From positions 1 through 64,000 of the forward strand of contig CANRDO010000011.1 in NCBI GenBank assembly GCA_947629385.1: a stretch of DNA of 64,000 bases, read 5' to 3'. The notes below the pieces were generated by a model. The model was not told where the DNA came from, searched no databases, and was given only the letters and a program-made list of their open reading frames with translations. This document shows, in pieces, positions 45,062 to 54,791 of this stretch. The position numbers and the translations under genes are program-made. How positions within the stretch are numbered: position 1 is the first letter of the stretch; each line of letters opens with the position of its first letter. Source of the DNA: an uncultured Lachnospiraceae bacterium. GTDB lineage: Bacteria > Bacillota > Clostridia > Lachnospirales > Lachnospiraceae.

Positions 45062-48000
45062 CTGAAATATGCGACTCCCGATTCAAATATCTTCAGATCC
45101 TGCTCTCCGTAAATATTGACGGCCACCGAGTCTCCGCGGCGCTCCGAGTGCGCCATCTTGCCGAGCACTCTGCCGTCCGGACTCGTGATGCCCTCGATCG
45201 CGAAGTAGGAACCGTTGATGTTCCACATTTCATCGTCGATCCGGATCTCTCCGTCCGGGTAGCAGTATTGCGTCGCCACCTGCCCGTGCGCGAACAGCCG
45301 CATCAGCCATTCCTTGCTCGCCACGAAACGCCCTTCTCCATGCGAGGCCGGGTTCGTGTAGACGCCGCCCGGCTGCGCGAGCGCAAGCCACGGAGACTTG
45401 TTGCTGACAACCTTCGTGTAAACCATCTTGGAAATGTGCCGGCCGATCGTGTTGAACGTCAGCGTCGGGGAATCCTCCGTCTGGCCGACGATCTCCCCGT
45501 ACGGCACCAGCCCGAGCTTGATCAGCGCCTGGAAGCCGTTGCAGATGCCGAGCGCCAGACCGTCCCGCTCGTTCAAAAGCTTCATGACCGCCTCTTTCAG
45601 CTTCGCGTTCTGGAACGCGGTCGCGAAGAATTTCGCGGAGCCGTCCGGCTCGTCGCCCGCCGAGAAGCCGCCCGGGAACATGATGATCTGCGCCTGAGAG
45701 ATCGCCTTCTCGAAGGTCTCCACGGAATCGCGGATGTCCTGTGCGCTTAAGTTGCGGAAGACCTTGACGTCCACCTCTGCGCCCGCGCGCTCGAACGCCT
45801 TCGTGCTGTCGTACTCACAGTTCGTACCCGGGAACACCGGGATGAACACATGCGGCTTTGCCACCTTATGCTTACATACATGAACATTCGGCGTCACGTA
45901 GCAGCCGTTCTCCTTGTGGACGATCGTCCCATCCTCTTCCCTGCCGGCGAAGAAGTACGCCCGCGGACCGCTCGTCGGGTTGCCGTCGATGTCGAGACCG
46001 CCGCCGATCGTCGGAATGCCGGAGTCCGTCTTGAACACGCGCTCCAGCGTGCCCGTCCAGGCCTGCAGCGCCTCGTCGATTGGAATCTTTACGTCCTTAT
46101 ATTCAAATGTGCCGTTGTTTACCACCTCGCCGACCACCGTATAGCGGATCGCGAGGGAGCCGACCGCCCCATCCGGCACCTCGGCCACGATATCGCCGAA
46201 GCCCGCCGTGAACAGATCACGCTCGTCCATGTTGTGCTCGATCTTAAAGCCGAGCCCGTTGCCGAACGCCATCTTCGAGAGCGCCGCCGCGAGTCCCTTG
46301 CCGTCGAGCGCGTAGGCCGAGATGATACGGCCCGCCTTGACGTCCTCGTGGAACTTCGCGTACTGCTCCATAATCTCTTCATAGACCGGAAGATCGTATT
46401 CGTCTTTTTCAAAGTGCAGGAGCACGAGTTTGCTGCCCGCCCTCTTGAGCTCCGGCGTGATGATCGTCCTGTCGCTGGCCACGTCCACCGCGAACGACAC
46501 GAGCGTCGGCGGCACGTCGATCTCATTGAACGAACCGGACATGCTGTCCTTGCCCCCGATCGACGGCAGGCCGAAACCGAGCTGCGCAGAGTATGCGCCC
46601 AACAGCGCCGCGAACGGCTGGCTCCAGCGCTTCGGGTCCTCGGTCATCCTGCGGAAATACTCTTGGAAGGTGAAGCGGATCTTGCTGTAATCCCCGCCGT
46701 TCGCCACGATGCGCGCGACCGACTCCAGCACCGCGTAGACCGCGCCGTGGTACGGGCTCCAGCTCGACAGGTACGGGTCGAAGCCGTAGGCCATCATCGT
46801 TACCGTGTCGGTCTTGCCCTCAAGCACCGGGAGCTTCGCGACCATCGCCTGTGTCTCGGTAAACTGGTATTTTCCGCCGTACGGCATGAACACTGAGCCT
46901 GCTCCGATCGAGCCGTCGAACATCTCCACAAGCCCCTTCTGCGAGCAGCAGTTCAGATCGGCGAGCGTCTCCAGCCATTTCGCGCGGACGTCCACCACTT
47001 CGTTTCTCACAAAATATTTCTCCGTCTCGGAAGGCATATCCACCGCGACGCTCGTCTCCTGATGCGCGCCGTTCGTGTCGAGGAACGCGCGGGAGATATT
47101 GACGATCTCCCTGCCTCTCCACTTGAGAACGAGCCGCGGGCTTTCCGTCACGACGGCCACCTCGACCGATTCCAAGTTCTCCTCGGCCGCGTAAGCCATG
47201 AATTCCTTTACATCCTTCGGGTCGACGACGACCGCCATACGCTCCTGCGACTCAGAGATCGCGAGCTCCGTGCCGTCCAGTCCCGCGTATTTCTTCGGAA
47301 CCTTGTCCAGGTTGATCTCCATTCCCGGCGCGAGCTCTCCGATCGCCACGGAGACGCCGCCTGCGCCGAAATCGTTGCACTTCTTGATCAGTCTGCTAAC
47401 CTCCGGACGGCGGAACAGCCTCTGCAGCTTGCGCTCCGTCGGCGCGTTGCCCTTCTGCACCTCCGCGCCGCAGACCTCGATGGAGGCCTCCGTGTGCACC
47501 TTCGAAGAACCGGTCGCCCCGCCGATACCGTCGCGGCCCGTCCGTCCGCCTAACAGGATGATGACGTCGCCCGGATCGGAATTCTCACGGATCACGGCGC
47601 TTCTCGGAGCCGCGCCCATGACCGCGCCGATCTCCATGCGCTTCGCCACGTAATCCGGATGATAGATTTCCTTGACATAACCGGTCGCCAGACCGATCTG
47701 GTTGCCGTAGGAGCTGTAGCCGTGCGCCGCCTCGCGCACCAGCTTCTTCTGCGGCAGCTTGCCTTTCAGGGTATCCTTTACGGAAGCCCTCGGGTCTGCC
47801 GCGCCCGTCACGCGCATCGCCTGATAAACATAGGTGCGCCCGGAGAGCGGATCGCGGATCGCGCCGCCTAAGCATGTCGCCGCGCCGCCGAACGGCTCGA
47901 TCTCGGTCGGGTGGTTGTGCGTCTCATTCTTGAAATTGACCAGCCATTCCTCGGTCTTTCCGTCGATCTCGACCGGCACCACGATGCTGCAGGCATTGAT

Positions 48001-48900
48001 CTCGTCCGACTCCTCCTGATCCTGCAGCTTACCCTCTTTCTTCAGCTTGCGCATCGCCATCAGCGCGAGATCCATCAGGCAGACGAATTTGTCGTCCCGC
48101 CCCTTGTACATCTCCTCGTGGTCGGCGAGATACTGCTTATAAGTATCCTCGATGGGCTTCCGATAGTAGCCGTCGTCGAACGCAACGTCCGTAAGCTCCG
48201 TCGAGAACGTCGTATGGCGGCAGTGATCCGACCAGTAGGTATCGAGTACGCGCACCTCGGTCATCGACGGATCGCGCTTTTCCTCGTTCTTAAAATAATT
48301 CTGGATATGCTGGAAGTCACGGAAGGTCATCGCCAGATTCAGGGAATCGTAGAGCGTCCTCAGCTCTGCCTCCCCCATCGCGTTGAAGCCGTCGAAGACG
48401 CTCACATCCGCAGGCTCCTCAAACTCCGTCACCAGCGTCTCCGGCTTCTCGAAACCTGCCTCGCGTGAATCCACCGGATTGATGCAGTAGGATTTGATCG
48501 CCTCGAACTCCTCGTCCGACACCTCGCCGGCGGCCACATAGACTGTCGCGGAGCGGATCACCGGCTCCTCGTCCTCCTTCAGGAATTTCACGCACTGCAC
48601 GGCGGAATCCGCCCGCTGGTCAAACTGTCCCGGCAGATACTCCACCGCGAACGCCCGCTCGTCTTCCGCCATCGGGAACTCGTCCTCATAGAGGACGTCC
48701 ACCGGCGGCTCGGCGAACACCATCCTGCACGCGTCCGCGAACACCGCGTCCGAGACGTTCTCCACATCGTAGCGGATCAGGATGCGGATGCCTTTCAGGC
48801 CGGCCGCGCCGAGATAGCTTCGCATCTCGTGCGCGAGTCCCTTCGCGGCTACAGCGAACTGCTCCTTTTTCTCCACATACACTCTTCTGACTTTGCTCAT
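45058..48900 (-). CDS. purL: Phosphoribosylformylglycinamidine synthase (large single-chain type)
   Basis: A 1280-residue FGAM synthase for step four of purine synthesis, using glutamine and ATP. It has the N-terminal PurS-like part, two AIRS-like halves (FKNETHNHPTEIEPFGGAATCLGG and LPSIGGKDSMSGSF are the typical segments), and a C-terminal glutaminase with the nucleophile in LGICNGFQ and a His/Glu pair in ASHGEGRF. ATG 48900 follows AGGAGG. A ~190-base MITE-like element occupies the space before its ribosome site. No other purine genes lie next to it. Confidence 0.96.
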   Translation of the reverse strand: MSKVRRVYVEKKEQFAVAAKGLAHEMRSYLGAAGLKGIRILIRYDVENVSDAVFADACRMVFAEPPVDVLYEDEFPMAEDERAFAVEYLPGQFDQRADSAVQCVKFLKEDEEPVIRSATVYVAAGEVSDEEFEAIKSYCINPVDSREAGFEKPETLVTEFEEPADVSVFDGFNAMGEAELRTLYDSLNLAMTFRDFQHIQNYFKNEEKRDPSMTEVRVLDTYWSDHCRHTTFSTELTDVAFDDGYYRKPIEDTYKQYLADHEEMYKGRDDKFVCLMDLALMAMRKLKKEGKLQDQEESDEINACSIVVPVEIDGKTEEWLVNFKNETHNHPTEIEPFGGAATCLGGAIRDPLSGRTYVYQAMRVTGAADPRASVKDTLKGKLPQKKLVREAAHGYSSYGNQIGLATGYVKEIYHPDYVAKRMEIGAVMGAAPRSAVIRENSDPGDVIILLGGRTGRDGIGGATGSSKVHTEASIEVCGAEVQKGNAPTERKLQRLFRRPEVSRLIKKCNDFGAGGVSVAIGELAPGMEINLDKVPKKYAGLDGTELAISESQERMAVVVDPKDVKEFMAYAAEENLESVEVAVVTESPRLVLKWRGREIVNISRAFLDTNGAHQETSVAVDMPSETEKYFVRNEVVDVRAKWLETLADLNCCSQKGLVEMFDGSIGAGSVFMPYGGKYQFTETQAMVAKLPVLEGKTDTVTMMAYGFDPYLSSWSPYHGAVYAVLESVARIVANGGDYSKIRFTFQEYFRRMTEDPKRWSQPFAALLGAYSAQLGFGLPSIGGKDSMSGSFNEIDVPPTLVSFAVDVASDRTIITPELKRAGSKLVLLHFEKDEYDLPVYEEIMEQYAKFHEDVKAGRIISAYALDGKGLAAALSKMAFGNGLGFKIEHNMDERDLFTAGFGDIVAEVPDGAVGSLAIRYTVVGEVVNNGTFEYKDVKIPIDEALQAWTGTLERVFKTDSGIPTIGGGLDIDGNPTSGPRAYFFAGREEDGTIVHKENGCYVTPNVHVCKHKVAKPHVFIPVFPGTNCEYDSTKAFERAGAEVDVKVFRNLSAQDIRDSVETFEKAISQAQIIMFPGGFSAGDEPDGSAKFFATAFQNAKLKEAVMKLLNERDGLALGICNGFQALIKLGLVPYGEIVGQTEDSPTLTFNTIGRHISKMVYTKVVSNKSPWLALAQPGGVYTNPASHGEGRFVASKEWLMRLFAHGQVATQYCYPDGEIRIDDEMWNINGSYFAIEGITSPDGRVLGKMAHSERRGDSVAVNIYGEQDLKIFESGVAYFR

Positions 48901-48914
48901 GTAGGTCCTCCTTC

Positions 48915-49107
48915 TTCGTGTATAGTTCACATACTGGCTATCCGGACGCCCTGCAAGGGCTTGCAATGTCAGGGCAGACCCGCTCGCGCTTAATCGGGCA
49001 CGCAGCGGTGCATAAGCTCGCTTGCGCTCACCAAGCACCGGCGGCCCTCAATGATCTGCCCTGACACAGCAAGTCCCTTTTGCCGGGCTGTGCACTAAAT
49101 ACGAATT
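48915..49107. mobile_element. MITE-like element, copy A
   Basis: This stretch is an inverted copy of 52575-52781. Aligned over about 175 bases, the two differ at roughly five positions; this copy lacks a short A-rich insert. Its ends are imperfect inverted repeats (TTCGTGTATAGT and ACTAAATACGAA). It fills the gap between the cyclophilin stop codon, which overlaps its edge, and the purL ribosome site, so it is probably transcribed within the purL leader. It encodes nothing obvious and is rich in nested inverted repeats. Confidence 0.75.
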
Positions 49108-49802
49108 TATTTGTCGTCATTCACTGTTATACTCTCGATCACTGGCTGGTCTTCGGGCTCGACCGCTCCGTTCGGCCCCTCCTCGACGTCCTCGCAGATC
49201 TTGTCGACGATCTCCATTCCCTCGGTCACGTAGCCGAATGCCGCATAGTCGCCGTCGAGGGATGTGCTGTCCGACTGGACGATGAAAAACTGGCTGCTGG
49301 CGCTGTCCGGATCACTTGAGCGCGCCATCGAGATCACGCCACGCTTGTGCGAGATCGGATTGTCTATCCCGTTGCTTGAAAACTCGCCCTTGATATTCCT
49401 ACCCGAGCCGCCGCTGCCGTCTCCATTCGGATCACCGCCCTGGATCATGAATCCGTCGATAATCCGGTGGAACGTAAGCCCGTCGTAGAAGCCGTCCTGT
49501 ACGAGTCCGACGAAATTCTCAACCGTGATCGGAGCGGCATTCTCGTCCAGCTTCACCTTGATGTCCCCGTAATCTTTCACAGAGATCGTTACGCTCGGAC
49601 CGGAGACTTTTGAAAGATCGACCTCCGCCCCGGTATTCGTCGTTCCCTGATCTGTCGCCTTCTTTGACTGACTTTGGATCACAAGCGCAAGAATCACCAC
49701 AACAAGAACGATCGCGATCAGCGTAACCCAGACGAGCTCCATGCCGGATCTCTTTTGGGACTCTTTTTTCGTACTACTTTTCTTTGAAAGCTTATTACTC
49801 AT
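49107..49802 (-). CDS. Membrane-anchored cyclophilin-type peptidyl-prolyl isomerase
   Basis: A 231-residue protein with a basic N terminus, one membrane helix (about 23-43) and an extracytoplasmic cyclophilin domain (about 65-225). Core segments include GLTFHRIIDGFMIQGGDPNG, SQFFIVQSDS and DGDYAAFGYV. It should assist folding of exported proteins. The Lys-rich start (MSNKLSKKSSTKK) is typical of this Lachnospiraceae type. ATG 49802 has AGGAG upstream. It lies between the helicase gene and purL, within the segment bracketed by the MITE-like copies. Confidence 0.92.
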   Translation of the reverse strand: MSNKLSKKSSTKKESQKRSGMELVWVTLIAIVLVVVILALVIQSQSKKATDQGTTNTGAEVDLSKVSGPSVTISVKDYGDIKVKLDENAAPITVENFVGLVQDGFYDGLTFHRIIDGFMIQGGDPNGDGSGGSGRNIKGEFSSNGIDNPISHKRGVISMARSSDPDSASSQFFIVQSDSTSLDGDYAAFGYVTEGMEIVDKICEDVEEGPNGAVEPEDQPVIESITVNDDK

Positions 49803-49919
49803 TTTTTATTCATCTCCTGATGATTAATTCAACGCACGTCCTCATGCGTTCCTCCCTCTGCCACAGACAATCTGCCGGAATTTCCGCATTGTTCTCATTA
49901 TAACGGATAATCGGAAGGA

Positions 49920-52556
49920 TTACAATATCTCTTGACCTTTTTCGACACAACGGTTCCAGAATTTCTCCGCCTTCGCGCGCACATCCGCAAGCGTACACAG
50001 CCCCGGATTTCCCCATTCCTCCGGAAACATCCTGCGATAGCGCGCCGCCGCAAAGCGCTCGTCAAGCAGGAGAATGATGCCCTCGTCCTCCTCTGTGCGG
50101 ATCACGCGTCCCGCCGACTGCAGCACCTTGTTCATGCCGGGGCAGAGGTAGGCGTAAAAAAAGCCGTCCTCCCCGCGCTTGTCGTAGAATTGCTTCAGCA
50201 TCTCCCGCTCGGTGCAGATCTGCGGGATCCCGGTGCCGACGACCACCGCGCCGACCAGCCGCTCGCCCCTCAGGTCGATCCCCTCACCGAAGATCCCTCC
50301 CATCACGCAGAAGCCCGCCAGCCCCTGCTCATGCGGCTCCTCAAACTGGCGCAGAAATTCCTCGCGCTTCGCCTCTTTCATCCCGTTCTCCTGACACAAA
50401 AGCCGGATCTCCTCCCCCTGCGCCTCGCACAGAGCGGTAAACTGCTGCGCAACCTCGTCCATCATCCGGTACGACGGGAAGAAGATCATATAGTTTCCGC
50501 GCTTCGCGAGGATCAGCCGAAGCACGTACTCTGCCATCTTGCGGTACTCCTGCTCGCCGCGGTTCGTGTAACGGCTGGTCGTATCCGCCCCGATCATCAC
50601 ACAGCGATTCTCCCTCGGAAAGATCGAGTGAGCGTAGATCGCGTAATTCTCTTTCTCCGTACTCAACAGACTCTTGTAATACTGGATCGGCAGAAGCGTC
50701 GCCGAGAAAAAGATCGTGCTCTTGCCCTTGTCCAGACACTCCTGCAGATTTCCTGAAACGTCCACGCAGAACAGCCGAAGCTGAAAACGTCCATCTTCCA
50801 GAAGCTCCGTATAGATCACATAATCCTCGCCCAGCAGATCGCAGGTATCGAGAAAACGCCGCGCCTGAAAGTAAAGCTCCAGCACTTTTTCATTCACTTC
50901 CGCATCTCTGGACTCCTCCAGGAAGTCCTCCATGATCCCGCACAGATTCATCAGGTAAACCGGGAGCATCCCTGCATCCGGCAGGATCTGCACCGACCCG
51001 GAATCCGACTCCCTCTTGCGCTCCAGCAGCCAGTTGTTGCAGCGTCCAAGCGCGCGCGCCATTTTCTGACTGTGCGGCCGTACCACTTTACGCAGCTCCA
51101 GAAAATCCTCCTTGACGAGCGACGCGGAGAACATCTCCCGTCCGCGTTCCACGAGATTGTGCGCCTCGTCGATCAGGAACAGATAATCCCCCTTCACGCC
51201 CTCGCCGAAGAAGCGCTTCAGCTTCGCGCGCGGATCAAAAATGTAATTGTAATCGCAGATGACCGCGTCCGCCCAGAGCGACACGTCCAGTCCGAATTCG
51301 AACGGACAGACCTGCCACTTTTCCGCCTGCGCTTCGATCGCCGGACGGTCGAAGACCTCGCCGGCCGAGATGAATTCAAACACCGCGTCGTTCACTCGGT
51401 CAAAATGACCCTTCGCGTACGGGCAGGCGTCCGGGTTGCACTCCGCCTCCCCGGTAAAGCAGATCTTTTCCTTCGCCGTCAATGTCACGGTTTTCATGCG
51501 AAGTCCCTGTCTGCGCAGGATCGCGTACGCCTCCTCCGCGACCGTCCTCGTGACCGTCTTCGCCGTCGCATAGAAGATCCGATCCGCAAGTCCTTCCCCG
51601 ACTGCCTTGACCGCCGGGAAGACCGTCGAGAGCGTCTTGCCCGTCCCGGTCGGCGCCTGGATGAACAGCTTCTTCTTGCGCAGCATCGTCCGGTACACCG
51701 ACGACGCCACCTCCTTCTGCCCCTCGCGCCAGGGGAACGGGAATTCCAGTCCTTTGATCGACGTCTGCCGCGTCTCTTTCCATTCGAGCTCCAGCTTCGC
51801 CCACTTCTGATACTCCCGGACGATACCGTCAAACCATACGCCAAGCTCCTCCACGGAATACTCCTCCCGGAACCGCCGGAGCTCTTCACTCTCCATGTTG
51901 CAGTAGGTCATCTGCACGCCGATGTGCTCCAGCCCCTTCTGGCTGCCATAGATGTATGCATAACACTTCGCCTGCGCGAGATGCACCGGCACCGGCTCAT
52001 GGAGAAAGCTGACGTCACGGTAGACGCCCTTGATCTCGTCGATGTACATATCTGCCCGGCACTGTTCCTGCCCCGAGTGTCCGTCCTTATCCGGTTCTGC
52101 TTTTTCCTGCTCCGCATGCTCTGCCTTTTTTGGCTCTGCGTTCTCCTGCTCCGCATGCTCTGCCTTTTCCGGCTCTGCATTCTCCTCTGTCTTTTCGCGC
52201 GTCCCGTACTTCTTACCTGTTCCGGAGACGATCCATTCTTTCTCGTCGCGACTCCAGAGCACGCCGCGCTCCGCGCGACGCACATCGTCCATCCGGAAGA
52301 TCCCGTCCGCGCGTCCCTCAACCGTCAGCACAAAACCGTCCGCAGGCACGTCAAAAGAGAGAGGCACCTCCGCCTGGTAGCCGCTGCCCATCCGTCCCTG
52401 TATCTTCCGGTGGATACGGCTGCCCTCCTGCATGGCCTCCTTCTGCGCAAACGCGCCCCGACGGTTGTCGATATCGCCCGAGCGCAAAATAAATTCAACG
52501 AGACTTCGGACCGAAATCCGTATCCTCTGCTCCTGCTTCTGCTCCATAATTTGCAT
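49920..52556 (-). CDS. DinG/XPD-like helicase with N-terminal PD-(D/E)XK nuclease-like domain
   Basis: An 878-residue superfamily 2 helicase. The N-terminal part (about 1-215) looks like a PD-(D/E)XK nuclease: GRADGIF supplies an Asp and IDEIKG the ExK. Between them sit three 13-residue tandem repeats. The helicase has Walker A QAPTGTGKT, an Fe-S cluster region (ICF, CNPDACPY, CPFEF), and DEAH in FLIDEAHNLVERGRE. The last motif reads SAGRVIRTEEDEG. It probably acts in DNA repair. I place the start at ATG 52556; ATG 52547 is equally possible and TTG 52571 less so. The MITE-like copy B lies directly upstream. Confidence 0.87.
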   Translation of the reverse strand: MQIMEQKQEQRIRISVRSLVEFILRSGDIDNRRGAFAQKEAMQEGSRIHRKIQGRMGSGYQAEVPLSFDVPADGFVLTVEGRADGIFRMDDVRRAERGVLWSRDEKEWIVSGTGKKYGTREKTEENAEPEKAEHAEQENAEPKKAEHAEQEKAEPDKDGHSGQEQCRADMYIDEIKGVYRDVSFLHEPVPVHLAQAKCYAYIYGSQKGLEHIGVQMTYCNMESEELRRFREEYSVEELGVWFDGIVREYQKWAKLELEWKETRQTSIKGLEFPFPWREGQKEVASSVYRTMLRKKKLFIQAPTGTGKTLSTVFPAVKAVGEGLADRIFYATAKTVTRTVAEEAYAILRRQGLRMKTVTLTAKEKICFTGEAECNPDACPYAKGHFDRVNDAVFEFISAGEVFDRPAIEAQAEKWQVCPFEFGLDVSLWADAVICDYNYIFDPRAKLKRFFGEGVKGDYLFLIDEAHNLVERGREMFSASLVKEDFLELRKVVRPHSQKMARALGRCNNWLLERKRESDSGSVQILPDAGMLPVYLMNLCGIMEDFLEESRDAEVNEKVLELYFQARRFLDTCDLLGEDYVIYTELLEDGRFQLRLFCVDVSGNLQECLDKGKSTIFFSATLLPIQYYKSLLSTEKENYAIYAHSIFPRENRCVMIGADTTSRYTNRGEQEYRKMAEYVLRLILAKRGNYMIFFPSYRMMDEVAQQFTALCEAQGEEIRLLCQENGMKEAKREEFLRQFEEPHEQGLAGFCVMGGIFGEGIDLRGERLVGAVVVGTGIPQICTEREMLKQFYDKRGEDGFFYAYLCPGMNKVLQSAGRVIRTEEDEGIILLLDERFAAARYRRMFPEEWGNPGLCTLADVRAKAEKFWNRCVEKGQEIL
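52065..52181 (-). repeat. Three in-frame 39-base tandem repeats inside the helicase gene
   Basis: Each unit encodes 13 residues of the form AEPxKAEHAEQE; the third is more diverged. They insert a charged linker between the two halves of the nuclease-like active site, and copy number could vary between strains without breaking the frame. Confidence 0.8.
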
Positions 52557-52574
52557 ATACTCTCTTGCCAATGT

Positions 52575-52781
52575 AATTCGTGTTTAGTGCACAGCCCGGC
52601 AAAAGGGACTTGCTGTGTCAGGGCAGATCATTGAGGGCCGCCGGTGCTTGGTGAGTGCAAGCGAGCTTATGCACCGCTGCGTGCCCGATTAAGCGCGAGC
52701 GGGTCTGCCCTGACATTGCAAGCCCGTGCAGGGCGTCAGGGTAGCCAATATGAAAAACTTGTAGTGAACTAAACACGAATT
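52575..52781. mobile_element. MITE-like element, copy B, with perfect 14-base terminal inverted repeats
   Basis: A 207-base non-coding element. Its ends are AATTCGTGTTTAGT (52575-52588) and the exact inverse (52768-52781). A second nested pair, TGTCAGGGCAGA and TCTGCCCTGACA, encloses the centre, so either strand could fold into a long stem. Copy A at 48915-49107 is inverted relative to this one. No target duplication is clear. It lies just above the helicase start and about 110 bases before the DUF3990 fragment. Confidence 0.75.
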
Positions 52782-52888
52782 CATTTTACCACATCTCAAA
52801 AAAGAAGGGAATAAAAAGCGTTCTCTCTGTTTTTTTTTCAGAAAGTATGCTAAAATCCTTTTCAAGAGCATACCACGGAGGCATTCGT

Positions 52889-53529
52889 ATGGGGAAGATG
52901 ACTGTTTATCACGGCGGATATACCGTTATTCAAAAGCCAAAGATAATCCTCGGAAAGAATACGAAAGACTTTGGCCCCGGTTTTTATTGTACGATTATCC
53001 GGGAGCAGGCTGAACGCTGGGCCAGACGATATGATACCCCTGTTGTCAACACGTATACCGTGCGTATGGACACCGGACTAAAGATACTTGAATTTAAGGA
53101 AATGATCTCTTTTTTACTTGCAGCCTGATCGAATATATTGCGCGGCGAACCAAAAACAGGCGATCCGTCGTAGTAAATTCACTTGGTAAGACCCTGGCAG
53201 AAAAAATATACGACCTTGCCGACGTCTATCACAGCGATAATATTGACACGGTAAGTGAGGATTTCATCGAAAAAGCCGGGATCACAACCGGAGATTTCGA
53301 CAATATCTCCGCCGCCCGTTATGCAGTCCCAAGCCACTGGGATATCGGAAAAGTATACAAGCGGCTTGTCCTCGGCATCGCAAGAGAAAAAAATCTTCCC
53401 ATCGTCGACGCGATATTCGAGGCGTATAATTCCTTTGTCAGCGAAAAGATCGACGACTATAACTCAAGCTTCTATTATGATGCGCCCCAGAATATCCTGA
53501 ATGCCTATCTTTACGGGGTAATAGAATAA
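52889..53529 (+). pseudogene. DUF3990 fragment joined to a second gene, broken at a T6 tract
   Basis: The 5' part (from ATG 52889, GGAGG upstream) encodes MTVYHGGYTVI, then GKNTKDFGPGFYCT and QAERWARRYDT, the start of a DUF3990 protein (ADP-ribosyltransferase-like fold). After LKILEFKEM it stops early, at TGA 53126. In another frame, from about 53116 to 53529, lies an open stretch with SLIEYIARRTKN, VPSHWDIGKVYKRL and NSSFYYDAPQNILNAYL, which I recall as a separate gene type found beside DUF3990 genes. One extra T in the T6 tract (53110-53115) would join both into one frame. Either a fused, broken remnant, a slippage-controlled gene or a sequencing error. Confidence 0.6.
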
Positions 53530-53600
53530 AAACTGACTATGACGATATCAGGCTTCTGCAAGTTGGCATGTAAATACTACACAAAGAAAAGGAAGACCCT

Positions 53601-54638
53601 ATGATACGCTTTAATAACGACTACAGCCGCGGCGCCCATCCAAAGATCCTGAAGGCGCTCGCGCGCACGAACAACGAGAGCTACGGCGGCTACGGGATCG
53701 ACCCGTGGTGCGAAAAGGCCGCAGGGGAAATCAAAAAGTATCTGGACTGCCCGCAGGCAGCGGTGCATTTCCTGATTGGAGGCACGCAGGTCAACTACAC
53801 GGTGATCTCGTCAGCGCTGCGCCCGTACCAGAGCGTCATCAGCGCAGACAGCGGACACATCAACGTCCACGAGACCGGCGCGGTCGAGCACTGCGGCCAC
53901 AAGATTCAGGCGCTGCCCGCGCATAACGGCAAAATCACGGCTGCGCAGATTGAGGAGGAGGCGCGGCTGTACCGCGACAGCGACATCCCGGAGCACATCA
54001 CCCAGCCGAAACTCGTCTATCTGTCCTTCCCGACCGAGTACGGTACGCTCTACTCTCTTCAAGAGCTGGAGGACATCAGCCGCGTATGCCGGGAATACGG
54101 CATGTACCTCTTCGTCGACGGAGCGCGGCTCGGCTACGGTCTCGGCGCTGCTGAGAACGATGTATCGATGAAAGATCTCGCCCGCCTGACCGACCTTTTT
54201 TACTGCGGCGGCACAAAATGCGGCGCCCTCTTCGGCGAGGCGCTCGTCATCGCAAACCCGGCGCTGAACGTCGACTTCCGCAGCTACATCAAACAGAATG
54301 GCGCGATGCTCGCCAAGGGCTGGCTGCTCGGCCTGCAGTTCTACACACTGTTCGCGGACGGGCTCTATTTCGAAATCACGAAGAAGGCGACTGAGCTCGC
54401 GCAGCAGATCCGCCGCGCTTTTGCCGAAAAGGGCGTCCCGCCCTACATAGAGAGTTGTACGAACCAGCAGTTTGTCGTGCTCGAAAACAGTCAGATGGAA
54501 AAGCTCTCGGAAAAATATGTATTTGAGTTTGAGAAGAAGATCGATGACACGCACAGTTGCGTGCGCTTCTGCACAAGCTGGGGCACGTCACAGGATGAGA
54601 TTGACGCACTGGTCGAGGATATCCGTAATTTAAAATAA
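53601..54638 (+). CDS. ltaE: Low-specificity L-threonine aldolase
   Basis: A 345-residue PLP enzyme that splits threonine or allo-threonine into glycine and acetaldehyde. Seen: GGTQVNYTVIS near the phosphate site, HINVHETGAVE, the cofactor Asp region FVDGARLGYGLG, and the Schiff-base Lys in GGTKCGALFGE. Length and order fit the family. ATG 53601 follows GGAAG. It follows the broken DUF3990 region and stands alone. Confidence 0.9.
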   Translation: MIRFNNDYSRGAHPKILKALARTNNESYGGYGIDPWCEKAAGEIKKYLDCPQAAVHFLIGGTQVNYTVISSALRPYQSVISADSGHINVHETGAVEHCGHKIQALPAHNGKITAAQIEEEARLYRDSDIPEHITQPKLVYLSFPTEYGTLYSLQELEDISRVCREYGMYLFVDGARLGYGLGAAENDVSMKDLARLTDLFYCGGTKCGALFGEALVIANPALNVDFRSYIKQNGAMLAKGWLLGLQFYTLFADGLYFEITKKATELAQQIRRAFAEKGVPPYIESCTNQQFVVLENSQMEKLSEKYVFEFEKKIDDTHSCVRFCTSWGTSQDEIDALVEDIRNLK

Positions 54639-54791
54639 CAAGCTGAATTTATGGCTAAGAACTCTTAAGTACACATCCGGCATGGGAGTGTTTAAAATGT
54701 GGATATAAATGGAAATCGAAGTAAGGATGCAGTAATACAAAGAGAACAGAAACGATTCCTGTAACACATGCAGCACGGGAAGGAGGTTCTC

